DNA from: Devosia beringensis
GTDB lineage: Bacteria; Pseudomonadota; Alphaproteobacteria; Rhizobiales; Devosiaceae
NCBI RefSeq assembly: GCF_014926585.1
Contig: NZ_CP045422.1
Span: 496,001 to 560,000 of the forward strand
DNA length: 64,000 nt
Direction: 5' to 3'
Part shown: in pieces, positions 17,744-26,177 of the stretch
Layout: each line of letters opens with the position of its first letter
Numbering within the stretch: the first letter of the stretch is position 1
Translations under genes and position numbers: made by a program
Notes under the pieces: generated by a model
Told to the model about the DNA's origin: nothing
What the model saw: the letters and a program-made list of their open reading frames with translations, nothing else
The model's database searches: none

Positions 17744-19840
17744 ATGACCAAGACCAAGCCCCCGATTGCTGCCCGCAAGTCCCATGTCGTCACAGTGCAC
17801 GATATCGAGCGCGACGATCCCTATCACTGGTTGCGCGCGCTCAACTGGCAGGAGGTGATGCAGAAGCCCGAGACGCTCGATCCGGAAATCCGGGCCTATC
17901 TCGACGCCGAAAATGACTTCTATGAAGCCGAGTTCGGTGGCCCCACCGCCGACCTGCAGGAGAAGATCTACAAGGAGATCCGCGGCCGCATCAAGGAAGA
18001 CGATAGCGGCATCCCGAGCCCGGATGGCCCCTATGCCTATAATTCGCGCATGCTGGAGGGCCAGCAATATCCGCAGATCGTGCGCACCGCCCGTGACGGT
18101 GGTCCCGAAACGGTGCTGCTCGATTGCAATGTCGAGGCCGGCGAGGGTTATTTCGGCTTTGCCGGCGCCGAGCATGACCGCGGCCACCGCTATCTGGCCT
18201 GGGCCGCCGACCGCGCCGGCTCGGAATATTATGACCTTGTCATCCGCGATCTCGAAACCGGCCTGGACAGTGCCGAAGTCATCACCGAGACCGCCGGTTC
18301 CTATGTCTGGAGCAATGACAGCACGGCCATCTACTATACCGAATATGACGACAATCACCGCCCCTATCGGGTGCGGCTGCACGTGATCGGCACCGATCAG
18401 GCCAGCGATCCGATCGTCTTCGAGGAACAGGACCCCGGCTTTTTCGTCGGCGTCGGCCGCACGCTGAGCGACCGGTTCATCGTCATCGACGCGCATGACC
18501 ACCAGACCAGCGAATGCTGGCTGATCGATGCCGAACTGGGCGGCGCCCCCCGCCTGGTCGCGCCCCGCGTCACCGATCGCGAATATGATATCGAGGAGCG
18601 CGATGGCCTTCTCTACATCCGCACCAATGCCGACGGGGCCGAGGACTACAAGATCGTCACCGCCCCGGTGGACAATCCCGGCGCCGAGCACTGGACCGAC
18701 CTTGTGCCGCACCAGCAGGGCGTGCTGATTCTGGACACCATCGTCATCAAGAACCACCTGCTGCGGCTCGAACGCTTCGAGGGCCTGCCGCGCATCGTCG
18801 TGCGGGACCTGCGCACGGACAAGGAAGAGACCGTCAATTTCGACGAGGAGGCCTATAGCTTGGGCATGTCGGTGGGCTACGAGTTCGACACCGCGGTGTT
18901 CCGCCTCTCCTATTCGTCACCCACCACGCCGTCGCGCACCTATGATGTCGATCTCGACACCGGCATCCGCACCCTGCTCAAGGAGCAGGAAGTGCCCTCG
19001 GGCCATAATCCGGACGACTACGAAACCCGCCGGCTCTTCGCCACCGCGCCCGATGGCGAGCAGGTGCCTGTCACCGTGCTCTATCGCAAGGGCACGCCGC
19101 TCGACGGCACCGCCCCCGCTTTGCTCTATGGCTATGGCGCCTATGGCATGTCCATGCCGGCCAGCTTTTCCATCTCGGCTTTGTCGCTGGTCGATCGCGG
19201 CGTGGTCTATGCCATCGCCCATATCCGGGGCGGTATGGAAAAGGGCTATCGCTGGTACGTTGGGGGTCGCCGCGAGCACAAGAGCAATACCTTTACCGAT
19301 TTCATCGCCGCCGCCGACATGCTGATCGAGACCGGGCATACGGCCAAGGGCCGCATCGTCGCCCAGGGCGGGTCGGCCGGCGGCATGCTGATGGGCGCCA
19401 TTGCCAATCTGCGCCCCGATCTCTGGGCCGGCATCCTGGCCCAGGTGCCCTTTGTCGACGTGCTCAATACCATGCTGGACGAAACGCTGCCGCTGACCCC
19501 GCCGGAATGGCCTGAATGGGGCAATCCGCTGGCCTCGGCGACCGACTATGCCCGCATCGCCGCCTATGCTCCCTATGAGCAGGTCGCCGCCCAGGCCTAT
19601 CCGCCGATCTTTGCCCTGGCCGGCCTCACCGATCCGCGCGTCACCTATTGGGAACCGGCCAAGTGGGTGGCCCGGCTGCGCGCAACCAAGACCGGGACTG
19701 CCCCGTTATACCTGCGCACCAATATGGGGGCCGGCCATGGCGGCGCCTCGGGTCGTTTCGAGCGGCTCAAGGAAACGGCAATGTGCTACGCCTTTGCCCT
19801 CAACGCCGTCGATCTCGACGGATCATTGCCGTCCAACTGA
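17744..19840 (+). CDS. ptrB: Oligopeptidase B (S9 prolyl oligopeptidase family)
   Basis: This 698-residue cytosolic serine peptidase cuts short peptides after Arg or Lys. The N-terminal two thirds form the beta-propeller that limits substrate size; the C-terminal alpha/beta hydrolase carries the triad Ser544 (GGSAGG), Asp630 (LTDPRV) and His665 (GAGHGG). GYGAYGMSMPASFS and IAHIRGGMEKGYRWY are typical of the oligopeptidase B subgroup. No signal peptide is present. The gene is monocistronic and divergent from the mrp operon, with sodB 72 bp downstream but having its own ribosome-binding site. Confidence 0.92.
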   Translation: MTKTKPPIAARKSHVVTVHDIERDDPYHWLRALNWQEVMQKPETLDPEIRAYLDAENDFYEAEFGGPTADLQEKIYKEIRGRIKEDDSGIPSPDGPYAYNSRMLEGQQYPQIVRTARDGGPETVLLDCNVEAGEGYFGFAGAEHDRGHRYLAWAADRAGSEYYDLVIRDLETGLDSAEVITETAGSYVWSNDSTAIYYTEYDDNHRPYRVRLHVIGTDQASDPIVFEEQDPGFFVGVGRTLSDRFIVIDAHDHQTSECWLIDAELGGAPRLVAPRVTDREYDIEERDGLLYIRTNADGAEDYKIVTAPVDNPGAEHWTDLVPHQQGVLILDTIVIKNHLLRLERFEGLPRIVVRDLRTDKEETVNFDEEAYSLGMSVGYEFDTAVFRLSYSSPTTPSRTYDVDLDTGIRTLLKEQEVPSGHNPDDYETRRLFATAPDGEQVPVTVLYRKGTPLDGTAPALLYGYGAYGMSMPASFSISALSLVDRGVVYAIAHIRGGMEKGYRWYVGGRREHKSNTFTDFIAAADMLIETGHTAKGRIVAQGGSAGGMLMGAIANLRPDLWAGILAQVPFVDVLNTMLDETLPLTPPEWPEWGNPLASATDYARIAAYAPYEQVAAQAYPPIFALAGLTDPRVTYWEPAKWVARLRATKTGTAPLYLRTNMGAGHGGASGRFERLKETAMCYAFALNAVDLDGSLPSN

Positions 19841-19912
19841 TTGTTGTGTCGTCACAATCGGCTTATAGCTTAGCCCGAATTTACCAGCGTCTTCACCCCA
19901 TCGGAGGTCTCC

Positions 19913-20518
19913 ATGTCCACCAAGTTCATCCTGCCACCCCTGCCCTATGCCTATGATGCCCTGGGCCCCTACATGTCGGCCGAAACGCTGGAATTCCACC
20001 ACGACAAGCATCACCAGGCCTATGTGACCAATGGCGAGAAGCTGCTGGAAGGTTCGGGTCTGGAGATCCTGCCGCTTGAGGACATCGTCAAGGAATCGCA
20101 TGGCAAGAATGCGGGCCTGTTCAACAATGCCGGCCAGCACTACAACCACGTGCACTTCTGGAACTGGATGAAGCCCAATGGCGGCGGCAAGAGCCTGCCT
20201 GCCAAGCTGCAGGCCGCCATCGACAGCGATCTGGGCGGCTTTGACAAGTTCCGCGCCGATTTCATCGCCGCCGGCACGACCCAGTTCGGCTCCGGCTGGG
20301 CCTGGCTCTCGCTCAAGGATGGCAAGCTGGAGGTCTCCAAGACCGCCAATGGCGAGTCGCCGCTGATCCACAATGCGCACCCGCTGCTGGGCGTCGACGT
20401 CTGGGAACACTCCTATTACATCGACTACCGCAATGCCCGTCCGAAGTATCTTGAAGCCTGGTTCGATAATCTGGTGAATTGGGAACATGTCGAGCAGCTG
20501 TTCGACGAAGCCCGCTAA
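19913..20518 (+). CDS. sodB: Superoxide dismutase, Fe/Mn family
   Basis: This 201-residue enzyme converts superoxide to hydrogen peroxide and oxygen. Metal ligands are visible in the usual places: His in LEFHHDKHHQAYV, His in GQHYNHVHFWNWM, and Asp/His in DVWEHSYYIDYRNARP. The Gln of NNAGQ beside the metal site favours the iron-type or cambialistic subgroup. No signal peptide is seen, so it should be cytosolic. ATCGGAGGT precedes the ATG with good spacing. A long hairpin follows the stop. Confidence 0.95.
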   Translation: MSTKFILPPLPYAYDALGPYMSAETLEFHHDKHHQAYVTNGEKLLEGSGLEILPLEDIVKESHGKNAGLFNNAGQHYNHVHFWNWMKPNGGGKSLPAKLQAAIDSDLGGFDKFRADFIAAGTTQFGSGWAWLSLKDGKLEVSKTANGESPLIHNAHPLLGVDVWEHSYYIDYRNARPKYLEAWFDNLVNWEHVEQLFDEAR

Positions 20519-20541
20519 GCGTTTCATTTCGCTTGCGTTTC

Positions 20542-20576
20542 AGCCCGTCAGCGCCCCGCGCTGGCGGGCTTCTTGC
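20542..20576 (+). terminator. Terminator hairpin after sodB
   Basis: AGCCCGTCAGCGC pairs with GCGCTGGCGGGCT over 13 bp (one G-U pair, 3-base loop), followed by a modest TCTTGCT stretch. It lies 24 bp past the sodB stop. Confidence 0.7.
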
Positions 20577-20682
20577 TGCCCGGCGACCGGGTTTTCCCCA
20601 CTGATTTTGCCTGATTGATCCGCCCCCCTTCTACCGGCCGACAGAGCATGGTAACGCTTTGTTTACTATTGAAGGGATGCCC

Positions 20683-21228
20683 GTGACACAGCCAGCCAAG
20701 GTCGTTGCCATCATTGCGGCAAGCCCAGCCCTATCGTCCCTGCTGGGAATGGTGGTTGGCGGAGACAGCCAGCTCAAGGTCCGCCTGTTCGAGAACGAGC
20801 TGGAGCTGATCGCCTATATGCGGCTGGCGCCCATCGACATGCTGGTCTGCGATTTCGACCGCGAGGAACGTCCCGCCCATGAGCTGGTCGAGAGCATCAG
20901 GCTCAATGGCGACCTGCTCAGCCAGGACGTGCCGGTGATCGCCCTGACCCGTCGCATCACCCCGCCCATGCGCCACCAGGCGATCAGCGCCGGTATCGAC
21001 GAAGTCATCATCAAGCCGATGTCGCCGCGCCATCTGCTGTCGCGTATCCAGATCCGGCTGCGCAGCCGCAGCGTGGTGGGCGTCCTTGGCGGCTATCGCG
21101 GGCCCGAGCGTCGCGACCGCATCTTTGCCCCGATCGCCACGACGGCCCCGAAGCGCCGCGCCAGCGACAATGTAGTGCCGCTGTTCCCCGATCGCCGCCG
21201 CCCGCTGCATCCCGGGCTCGAGCACTAG
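20683..21228 (+). CDS. Receiver-domain protein (atypical response regulator)
   Basis: This protein of about 181 residues has an N-terminal receiver-like domain: VVAIIAASPALSSLLGMVV, the acidic strand IDMLVCDFDRE with the likely phosphoacceptor Asp, then VPVIALTRRI and the Lys-containing end EVIIKPMSPRHLLSRIQIRL. No output domain follows, only a basic, probably disordered tail (GPERRDRIF, PLFPDRRRPLHPGLEH). The N-terminal acidic pair is missing, so magnesium binding may be altered. The GTG at 20683 is preceded by GAAGGG at good spacing; ATG at 20677 or TTG at 20659 are alternatives. No kinase is adjacent. Single-domain regulators of this kind usually act by protein contact. Confidence 0.75.
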   Translation: MTQPAKVVAIIAASPALSSLLGMVVGGDSQLKVRLFENELELIAYMRLAPIDMLVCDFDREERPAHELVESIRLNGDLLSQDVPVIALTRRITPPMRHQAISAGIDEVIIKPMSPRHLLSRIQIRLRSRSVVGVLGGYRGPERRDRIFAPIATTAPKRRASDNVVPLFPDRRRPLHPGLEH

Positions 21229-21233
21229 GCACG

Positions 21234-21255
21234 CTGCCGCCCCTGCGGGCGGCAG
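21234..21255. terminator. Hairpin between convergent genes
   Basis: CTGCCGCCC and GGGCGGCAG form a perfect 9-bp stem with a 4-base loop between the receiver gene and the LOG-like gene. There is no U-run, so a terminator role rests on position only. Confidence 0.4.
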
Positions 21256-21272
21256 ATTAGGCCAGCTTTGGT

Positions 21273-21836
21273 TCAGCGCGCCTCGACCATGCGGCTGATG
21301 CGGCTCCACAGATCCTCGATATTGTCGGCAAACTGGATGGCCCGGTCATAGCCCTTGAGGCCGGGCGCCAGCACGTCCAGCGCATAGCCGCGCATCACCT
21401 CGAAGGCCTTGTGGCGGTTGAGCATGATCACCGGCCGGTTGCGGCCTGCCGTCTTGCCGGCCGACCAGACGCCGAACATTTCGGTGGCGGAGGCCAGCGA
21501 GCCGGGCAGCGCCACGAGGCCCTCGGCCAGTTCGGAGACCCGCTCGAAGCGCGCCGGCTGATCGGCGATAACCTGCATGTCGACCCCATGCAAAGCCGGC
21601 GGCAGCACGATCGTGCTATCGGCCACGATCTGCACCATGCCGCCGGCGGCGCGTGCCGCCGTGATCAGCGGAATGGGCAGGTTGCCATTCTCCGCCAGGC
21701 AGACCAGTTGCGCCCCGCGCTTGGCGAAATAGCTGCCGGCCTGGCTCATCAGCGAGGCGCGCTCAGCGTCGCCGGGGCCCTTGCTCGAGGCAAAGATCGC
21801 CAGGATCGGTCCGCTCTTGATCGCTTCCATGCTCAT
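21273..21836 (-). CDS. LOG/SLOG-fold protein with degenerate nucleotide motif
   Basis: This 187-residue protein has a Rossmann-like LOG layout: strand ILAIFASSKGPG, glycine-rich turn, IPLITAARAAGGMVQIVADSTI, and EGLVALPGSLASATEMFGVW, where LOG enzymes (cytokinin-nucleotide phosphoribohydrolases) have PGGxGTxxE. Here the motif reads PGSLASATE, and the GGG element of the second strand is also lost, so the usual hydrolase activity is doubtful; a nucleotide-sensing SLOG role is possible. Its ATG overlaps the stop of the HerA-like ATPase gene by four bases, so the two are co-translated. Family placement is my judgement from the fold motifs. Confidence 0.6.
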   Translation of the reverse strand: MSMEAIKSGPILAIFASSKGPGDAERASLMSQAGSYFAKRGAQLVCLAENGNLPIPLITAARAAGGMVQIVADSTIVLPPALHGVDMQVIADQPARFERVSELAEGLVALPGSLASATEMFGVWSAGKTAGRNRPVIMLNRHKAFEVMRGYALDVLAPGLKGYDRAIQFADNIEDLWSRISRMVEAR

Positions 21837-23323
21837 CGTCCCCGCTTCAGGCTGCCCAGGATACCGCGCACCAGCGCCGAGCCCAGCCGGTTGGCCACGG
21901 TACGGGCCAGCGAGTTCATCGCCGCCTCGGCCGGGGTCTGGCGGGTCGAGCGGCGCGGCGCCGCTGCGTCCTGATAGGTCCGCTCCGCCGTCTTGCGATC
22001 GGCTTCCTCGAGTTGCTGGCGCTCTTCGGCCAGCTGCTTGTCGCGCGCCTTGCGCGACAGCGCCTCAAAGGCGGAGTCGCGATCAATGGCGGTGTCATAG
22101 AGTCCAGCTACTGGTGAGCCGGCGATGATCGCAGCGCGCTCGGCGGGCAGGATCGGGCCGACCTGGGCCGAGGGCGGCCTTATCAGCGTGCGGCCCACCA
22201 TGGAGGGCACGCCCTTGGCTTCGAGCACCGAGACCAGGGCCTCGCCGATGCCGAGCTGGGTGATGACCTCTTCGGTGGAAAAGGCCGGATTGGGGCGGAA
22301 GGTTTCGGCGGCGACGCGCACCGCCTTCTGCTCGCGCGGCGTATAGGCGCGCAAGGCGTGCTGCACCCGGTTGCCCAGCTGGGCCAGAACCGATTCGGGG
22401 ATGTCGACCGGGTTCTGCGTCACGAAATAGACGCCCACGCCCTTGGAGCGGACCAGCCGCACCACCTGCTCGACCTTGTCGATCAGCGCCTTTGGCGCAT
22501 CGTCGAACAGCAGATGGGCCTCGTCGAAGAAGAAGACCAGCTTGGGCCTGTCGAGGTCGCCCACCTCGGGCAGCTCCTCGAACAGCTCGCTCAGCAGCCA
22601 GAGCAGGAAGGTCGAATAGAGCCGGGGCGCCTGCATCAGGTCGTCGGCCGCGAGGATGGAAATGAAGCCGCGCCCGTCGCTGTCGGTGCGCATCAGGTCG
22701 ACAATATCGAGCGCCCGTTCGCCGAAAAAGTTCTCGCCGCCCTGCTGTTCGAGCACCAGCAGCGCGCGCTGGATGGCGCCGATCGAGGCGGTCGAGACAT
22801 TGCCGTAGCGGCTCGAAATCTCGGTGGCCCGTTCCTGCACCTCCACCAGCAAGGCCCGCAGATCCTTGAGGTCGAGCAACAGCATGGCTTCGTCATCGGC
22901 CAGCTTGAAGGCGATGTTGAGCACGCCTTCCTGGGTGTCGTTGAGCGAGAGCAGCCGGCTGAGCAGCAGCGCGCCCATTTCCGAAATCGTTGTGCGGATC
23001 GGGTGGCCCTGGCGGCCGAACAGGTCCCAGAACATGACCGGGAACACGGCATCCTTGAATTCGGCAAAGCCGATATCCTGGGCCCGCTGGGTCTGCCAGC
23101 CCTGCGCCTGACCCATCTTGCCGACGCCGCTGAGATCACCCTTGATGTCGGCGGCAAAGACCGGGACGCCAGCGCCGGAAAATCCCTCGGCCATCACCTG
23201 CAGCGTCACCGTCTTGCCGGTCCCCGTCGCGCCGGTCACCAGGCCATGCCGGTTGCCATATTTGAGCGCGATATATTCGGGCTGCGTGCTGGTGCCCAGA
23301 AAGATCTTGTCGTCAACGAGCAT
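21833..23323 (-). CDS. HerA-like ATPase, DUF853 (YjgR) family
   Basis: This ~496-residue P-loop ATPase belongs to the YjgR/DUF853 branch of the HerA/FtsK superfamily. Visible are Walker A GATGTGKTVTLQVMAEGFSG, then VFAADIKGDLSGVGKMGQ, Walker B LVFFFDEAHLLF, and the sensor-like VYFVTQNPVDIPESVLAQLG. The C terminus is charged (AEERQQLEEADRKTAERTY). I chose the ATG at 23323, preceded by CAAGGTGG, over one at 23404. The function of YjgR proteins is not established; relatives move along or remodel DNA. The co-translated LOG-like gene downstream is an unusual partner. Confidence 0.88.
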   Translation of the reverse strand: MLVDDKIFLGTSTQPEYIALKYGNRHGLVTGATGTGKTVTLQVMAEGFSGAGVPVFAADIKGDLSGVGKMGQAQGWQTQRAQDIGFAEFKDAVFPVMFWDLFGRQGHPIRTTISEMGALLLSRLLSLNDTQEGVLNIAFKLADDEAMLLLDLKDLRALLVEVQERATEISSRYGNVSTASIGAIQRALLVLEQQGGENFFGERALDIVDLMRTDSDGRGFISILAADDLMQAPRLYSTFLLWLLSELFEELPEVGDLDRPKLVFFFDEAHLLFDDAPKALIDKVEQVVRLVRSKGVGVYFVTQNPVDIPESVLAQLGNRVQHALRAYTPREQKAVRVAAETFRPNPAFSTEEVITQLGIGEALVSVLEAKGVPSMVGRTLIRPPSAQVGPILPAERAAIIAGSPVAGLYDTAIDRDSAFEALSRKARDKQLAEERQQLEEADRKTAERTYQDAAAPRRSTRQTPAEAAMNSLARTVANRLGSALVRGILGSLKRGR

Positions 23324-23439
23324 GGACACCACCTTGAAAGTTGCGCCCTTATAGCCGCCTGCGCTGGCGGGCGACAACTCGTAAACGGGTTTTTCTGGGG
23401 CCATGGCCGGGGCGGCGGGGCAGTGCCGGGCGCGCGGCG

Positions 23440-24453
23440 TCAGCCCTGCCGCACAACGGCGCGCAGGTCGCCCACTACAGCGCCGCGCACGCTCTTGATC
23501 GGCTGGTTGGCAAAACCCTCGAGCAGCTTGCGCTGGTCGGCATCGGGTTCGGCGATATCGAGCAGCAGGGCGGACACCATGGCCAGCGAGGCGGCGATAT
23601 TGCCGTCATCGCATTTGAGCGCATAGCCCCAGCCCTTGTCGCTGATGGCGCCGCACTGCACGCCGTCGGCGCCATATTTCTGCATCACCCGCCCCTTGAA
23701 GGCGGTCATGATCAGCGTATCGGCATGGCCGGTGCCGGCCACGAGATGGGGATGGGTGGTGGCGGCATCGAACAGCCGTTGGGACGCCGTGGCCAGTTCG
23801 GTCGAGAGGCCATGGCCGGTGGCCATGCGGGCAAAGCCGCGGGCAAAAGCGCGCAGCGGCGCCGCATAGGTGGGAATGGAACAGCCATCGGTGCCGCATC
23901 TGGCTTCGCTCAGCGGCTCGCCGATCACCGCCTCGATCACCGCGCGCACCTGTTGCTGCACCGCGTGGTCGCGATTGACATAGCCCTGGGTCGGCACCCC
24001 CATGGCCCGGGCGACGCTGAGCATGCCCGAATGCTTGCCCGAGCAGGAATTGTGCAGGCTCGATGGCGCCTCGCCCCGTTCCCGCAAAGCGGCCCGCGCC
24101 GCCGCATCGAGGGGCTGGTGGGCGCCGCATTCGAGATCGTCTGCCGACAGGCCCAGCCGCGCCAGCAATCCGTTCGCCACCCCGACATGCAAGTCCTCGC
24201 CGGTATGGGAGGCGCAGGCCAAAGCCAGCTCCTCTTGGGTGTGATGAAACTGGCTATCGGCATGGCGGGCAAAGATGGCCAGAGCCTGCATCGACTTGAT
24301 GGCCGAGCGCGGAAAGATCGGCCGCTCGATATCGCCGGCCGAGGCGATGATGATGCCATCGGCATCGATCACCACATAGGCGCCGCGATGGCGGTTTTCG
24401 ACCCAGTTGCCCCGCATGGTCTGGGCGAGAATGGGGTTGGCATCCATCAGCAT
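23440..24453 (-). CDS. ansA: Asparaginase, Rhizobium etli type (pfam asparaginase II)
   Basis: This 337-residue protein belongs to the class of L-asparaginases unrelated to the E. coli enzymes, first described as the thermolabile enzyme of Rhizobium etli. It hydrolyses asparagine to aspartate and ammonia. Family signatures include the serine-lysine motif FPRSAIKSMQALAIF, SCSGKHSGMLSVARAMG and RCGTDGCSIPTYAAPL, with the conserved cysteines of the zinc-binding site. No signal peptide is visible, so it is cytosolic. It is transcribed alone, 116 bp from the HerA-like gene start. The symbol follows rhizobial usage. Confidence 0.88.
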   Translation of the reverse strand: MLMDANPILAQTMRGNWVENRHRGAYVVIDADGIIIASAGDIERPIFPRSAIKSMQALAIFARHADSQFHHTQEELALACASHTGEDLHVGVANGLLARLGLSADDLECGAHQPLDAAARAALRERGEAPSSLHNSCSGKHSGMLSVARAMGVPTQGYVNRDHAVQQQVRAVIEAVIGEPLSEARCGTDGCSIPTYAAPLRAFARGFARMATGHGLSTELATASQRLFDAATTHPHLVAGTGHADTLIMTAFKGRVMQKYGADGVQCGAISDKGWGYALKCDDGNIAASLAMVSALLLDIAEPDADQRKLLEGFANQPIKSVRGAVVGDLRAVVRQG

Positions 24454-24646
24454 GATCTCCGGTCCACGCCTCTGTCAGAACGGGCGGGGCGCCAAAAGTC
24501 AACATGGTTGGATGGCGCATCCGTTCCCGCCATCATGCGTTCATCGTGATGACCCAATGGCGGCAGCCTGGTTGGCAGCGCCCGGCTTCCATGCCACCCT
24601 GACGGCAATGGGAAGAACTAATCCCCGATTGATAGAGGAGGCGGAT

Positions 24647-25519
24647 ATGGCCAAGGTTTTGGTGACGGGTGGCAGCGGCAAGCTTGGGCAGGCGGTGCTG
24701 CGGGATCTGGTGGCGCATGGCTATGACGTGCTCAATCTTGACCAGCACGCTTTGCCCGACAAGATCTGCCCCAGTATCAAGATCGACCTGACCGATTTCG
24801 GCCAGGTGGCCGGCGCGATCATGGGCGGCGTCGACGAGCGCGGCGGGCCGTTCGATGCCGTGGTGCATCTGGCCGCCATTCCCGCCCCCGGCATTGCCCC
24901 CAATTCCACCACCTTCGCCAACAATGTCCCTTCCACCTACAATATCCTCGAGGCCTGCCGGCTGGCCGGCATCACCAATATCACCCTGGCCTCCAGCGAG
25001 ACCGTGCTGGGCCTGCCCTTCGACACCCCGCCGCCCTATGCCCCGGTGGACGAGGACTACTATCCCCGCCCGGAATCGGCCTATTCGCTGGGCAAGCTGC
25101 TGGACGAAACCATGGCCGCCCAGTTCTGCCGCTGGAACCCCAAGCTGCGCATTTCCTCGCTGCGGTTCTCCAACGTGATGAACCCGCAAGACTATGAAAA
25201 GTTTGGCAAATTCGATGCCGACCCGATGGCGCGCAAGTGGAACCTGTGGGGCTATATCGATGCCCGCGACGGCGCCCAGGCGGTGCGGCGCTGCATCCAG
25301 GCGGAGTTTACCGGCTTTGAGGCCTTCATCATCGCCAATGCCGATACGGTGATGAGTCGCTCGAACATGTCGCTGCTGGCGGAGGTGTTTCCCGGCGTTG
25401 AGATCAAGGGGAACCTTACCACCAATGGCACGCTGCTCTCGATCGAAAAGGCCAAGCGCATGCTGGGCTTTTCGCCCCAGTTCAGCTGGCGCAACGAGGC
25501 TGCTGCCACAACTGCATAG
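24647..25519 (+). CDS. NAD(P)-dependent epimerase/dehydratase family protein
   Basis: This 290-residue extended short-chain dehydrogenase has the Rossmann motif VLVTGGSGKLGQ at the N terminus, VVHLAAIP, the catalytic YSLGK (Tyr-x-x-x-Lys) and a serine in TLASSETVLG upstream of it. Such enzymes act on nucleotide sugars or uronates; the substrate cannot be told from sequence. The ATG at 24647 was chosen because the Rossmann strand begins there and GAGGAGG lies about 7 bases upstream. It stands alone between the divergent asparaginase gene and nasT, with no obvious pathway partner. Confidence 0.85.
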   Translation: MAKVLVTGGSGKLGQAVLRDLVAHGYDVLNLDQHALPDKICPSIKIDLTDFGQVAGAIMGGVDERGGPFDAVVHLAAIPAPGIAPNSTTFANNVPSTYNILEACRLAGITNITLASSETVLGLPFDTPPPYAPVDEDYYPRPESAYSLGKLLDETMAAQFCRWNPKLRISSLRFSNVMNPQDYEKFGKFDADPMARKWNLWGYIDARDGAQAVRRCIQAEFTGFEAFIIANADTVMSRSNMSLLAEVFPGVEIKGNLTTNGTLLSIEKAKRMLGFSPQFSWRNEAAATTA

Positions 25520-25575
25520 GAAATGTGCAGAATCCGGGCTTGCGAAGATTGCGGGCATTGCCCTAACTGTCCGCA

Positions 25576-26166
25576 ATGTCCAAGCCCGACCTGTCCATTC
25601 TGATCATCGATGAAAACCGCATCCGCGCCGCCATCATCGAGGATGGGCTGCGCGATGCCGGCCATACCCGCGTGGCCACAATCCACGACGTCAACGAGGT
25701 GGCGCGCACCATTGCCGCGACATCGCCGGACGTCATCGTCATCGATCTGGAAAACCCCAAGCGCGACACGCTGGAGCATTTCTTCTCGCTGTCGCGCGCC
25801 ATCCAGCGGCCGATCGCCATGTTCGTCGACCGCTCCGACACGAGCATGATCGAAAAGGCCGTCGAGGCCGGCGTCTCGGCCTATGTGGTGGACGGGCTCA
25901 AGAAGGAGCGCGTCAAGCCCATATTGGATATGGCGATTTCGCGCTTCAACGCCTTTGCCAAGCTGACGCGCGAGCTCGAACAGGCGCGCAGCGAGCTGGA
26001 AGACCGCAAGCTGATCGACCAGGCCAAGGCCATCCTGATCAAGAATCGCGGCCTCAGCGAGGCTGATGCCTATGCCCTGCTCCGCACCACCGCCATGAAC
26101 CAGAACCGAAGGATGGTCGACATCGCCCAGAGCCTGGTCACCGCCGCCGACCTGCTCGGCCCATAG
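25576..26166 (+). CDS. nasT: Nitrate response antiterminator NasT (ANTAR domain)
   Basis: NasT is an RNA-binding antiterminator that lets RNA polymerase pass a leader terminator in nitrate assimilation operons when the nitrate sensor NasS releases it. The 196-residue protein has a receiver domain (1-~120, Asp57 in VIVIDLENP), a short coiled coil (LTRELEQARSELEDRKLIDQ) and a C-terminal ANTAR domain (KAILIKNRGLSEADAYALLR). It precedes nasS by 11 bp, the normal nasTS arrangement here ordered T then S. Its likely RNA target, with two A-x-A-G-C-T hexaloops, lies in front of nrtA. Confidence 0.92.
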   Translation: MSKPDLSILIIDENRIRAAIIEDGLRDAGHTRVATIHDVNEVARTIAATSPDVIVIDLENPKRDTLEHFFSLSRAIQRPIAMFVDRSDTSMIEKAVEAGVSAYVVDGLKKERVKPILDMAISRFNAFAKLTRELEQARSELEDRKLIDQAKAILIKNRGLSEADAYALLRTTAMNQNRRMVDIAQSLVTAADLLGP

Positions 26167-26177
26167 GATTGTCCCCC

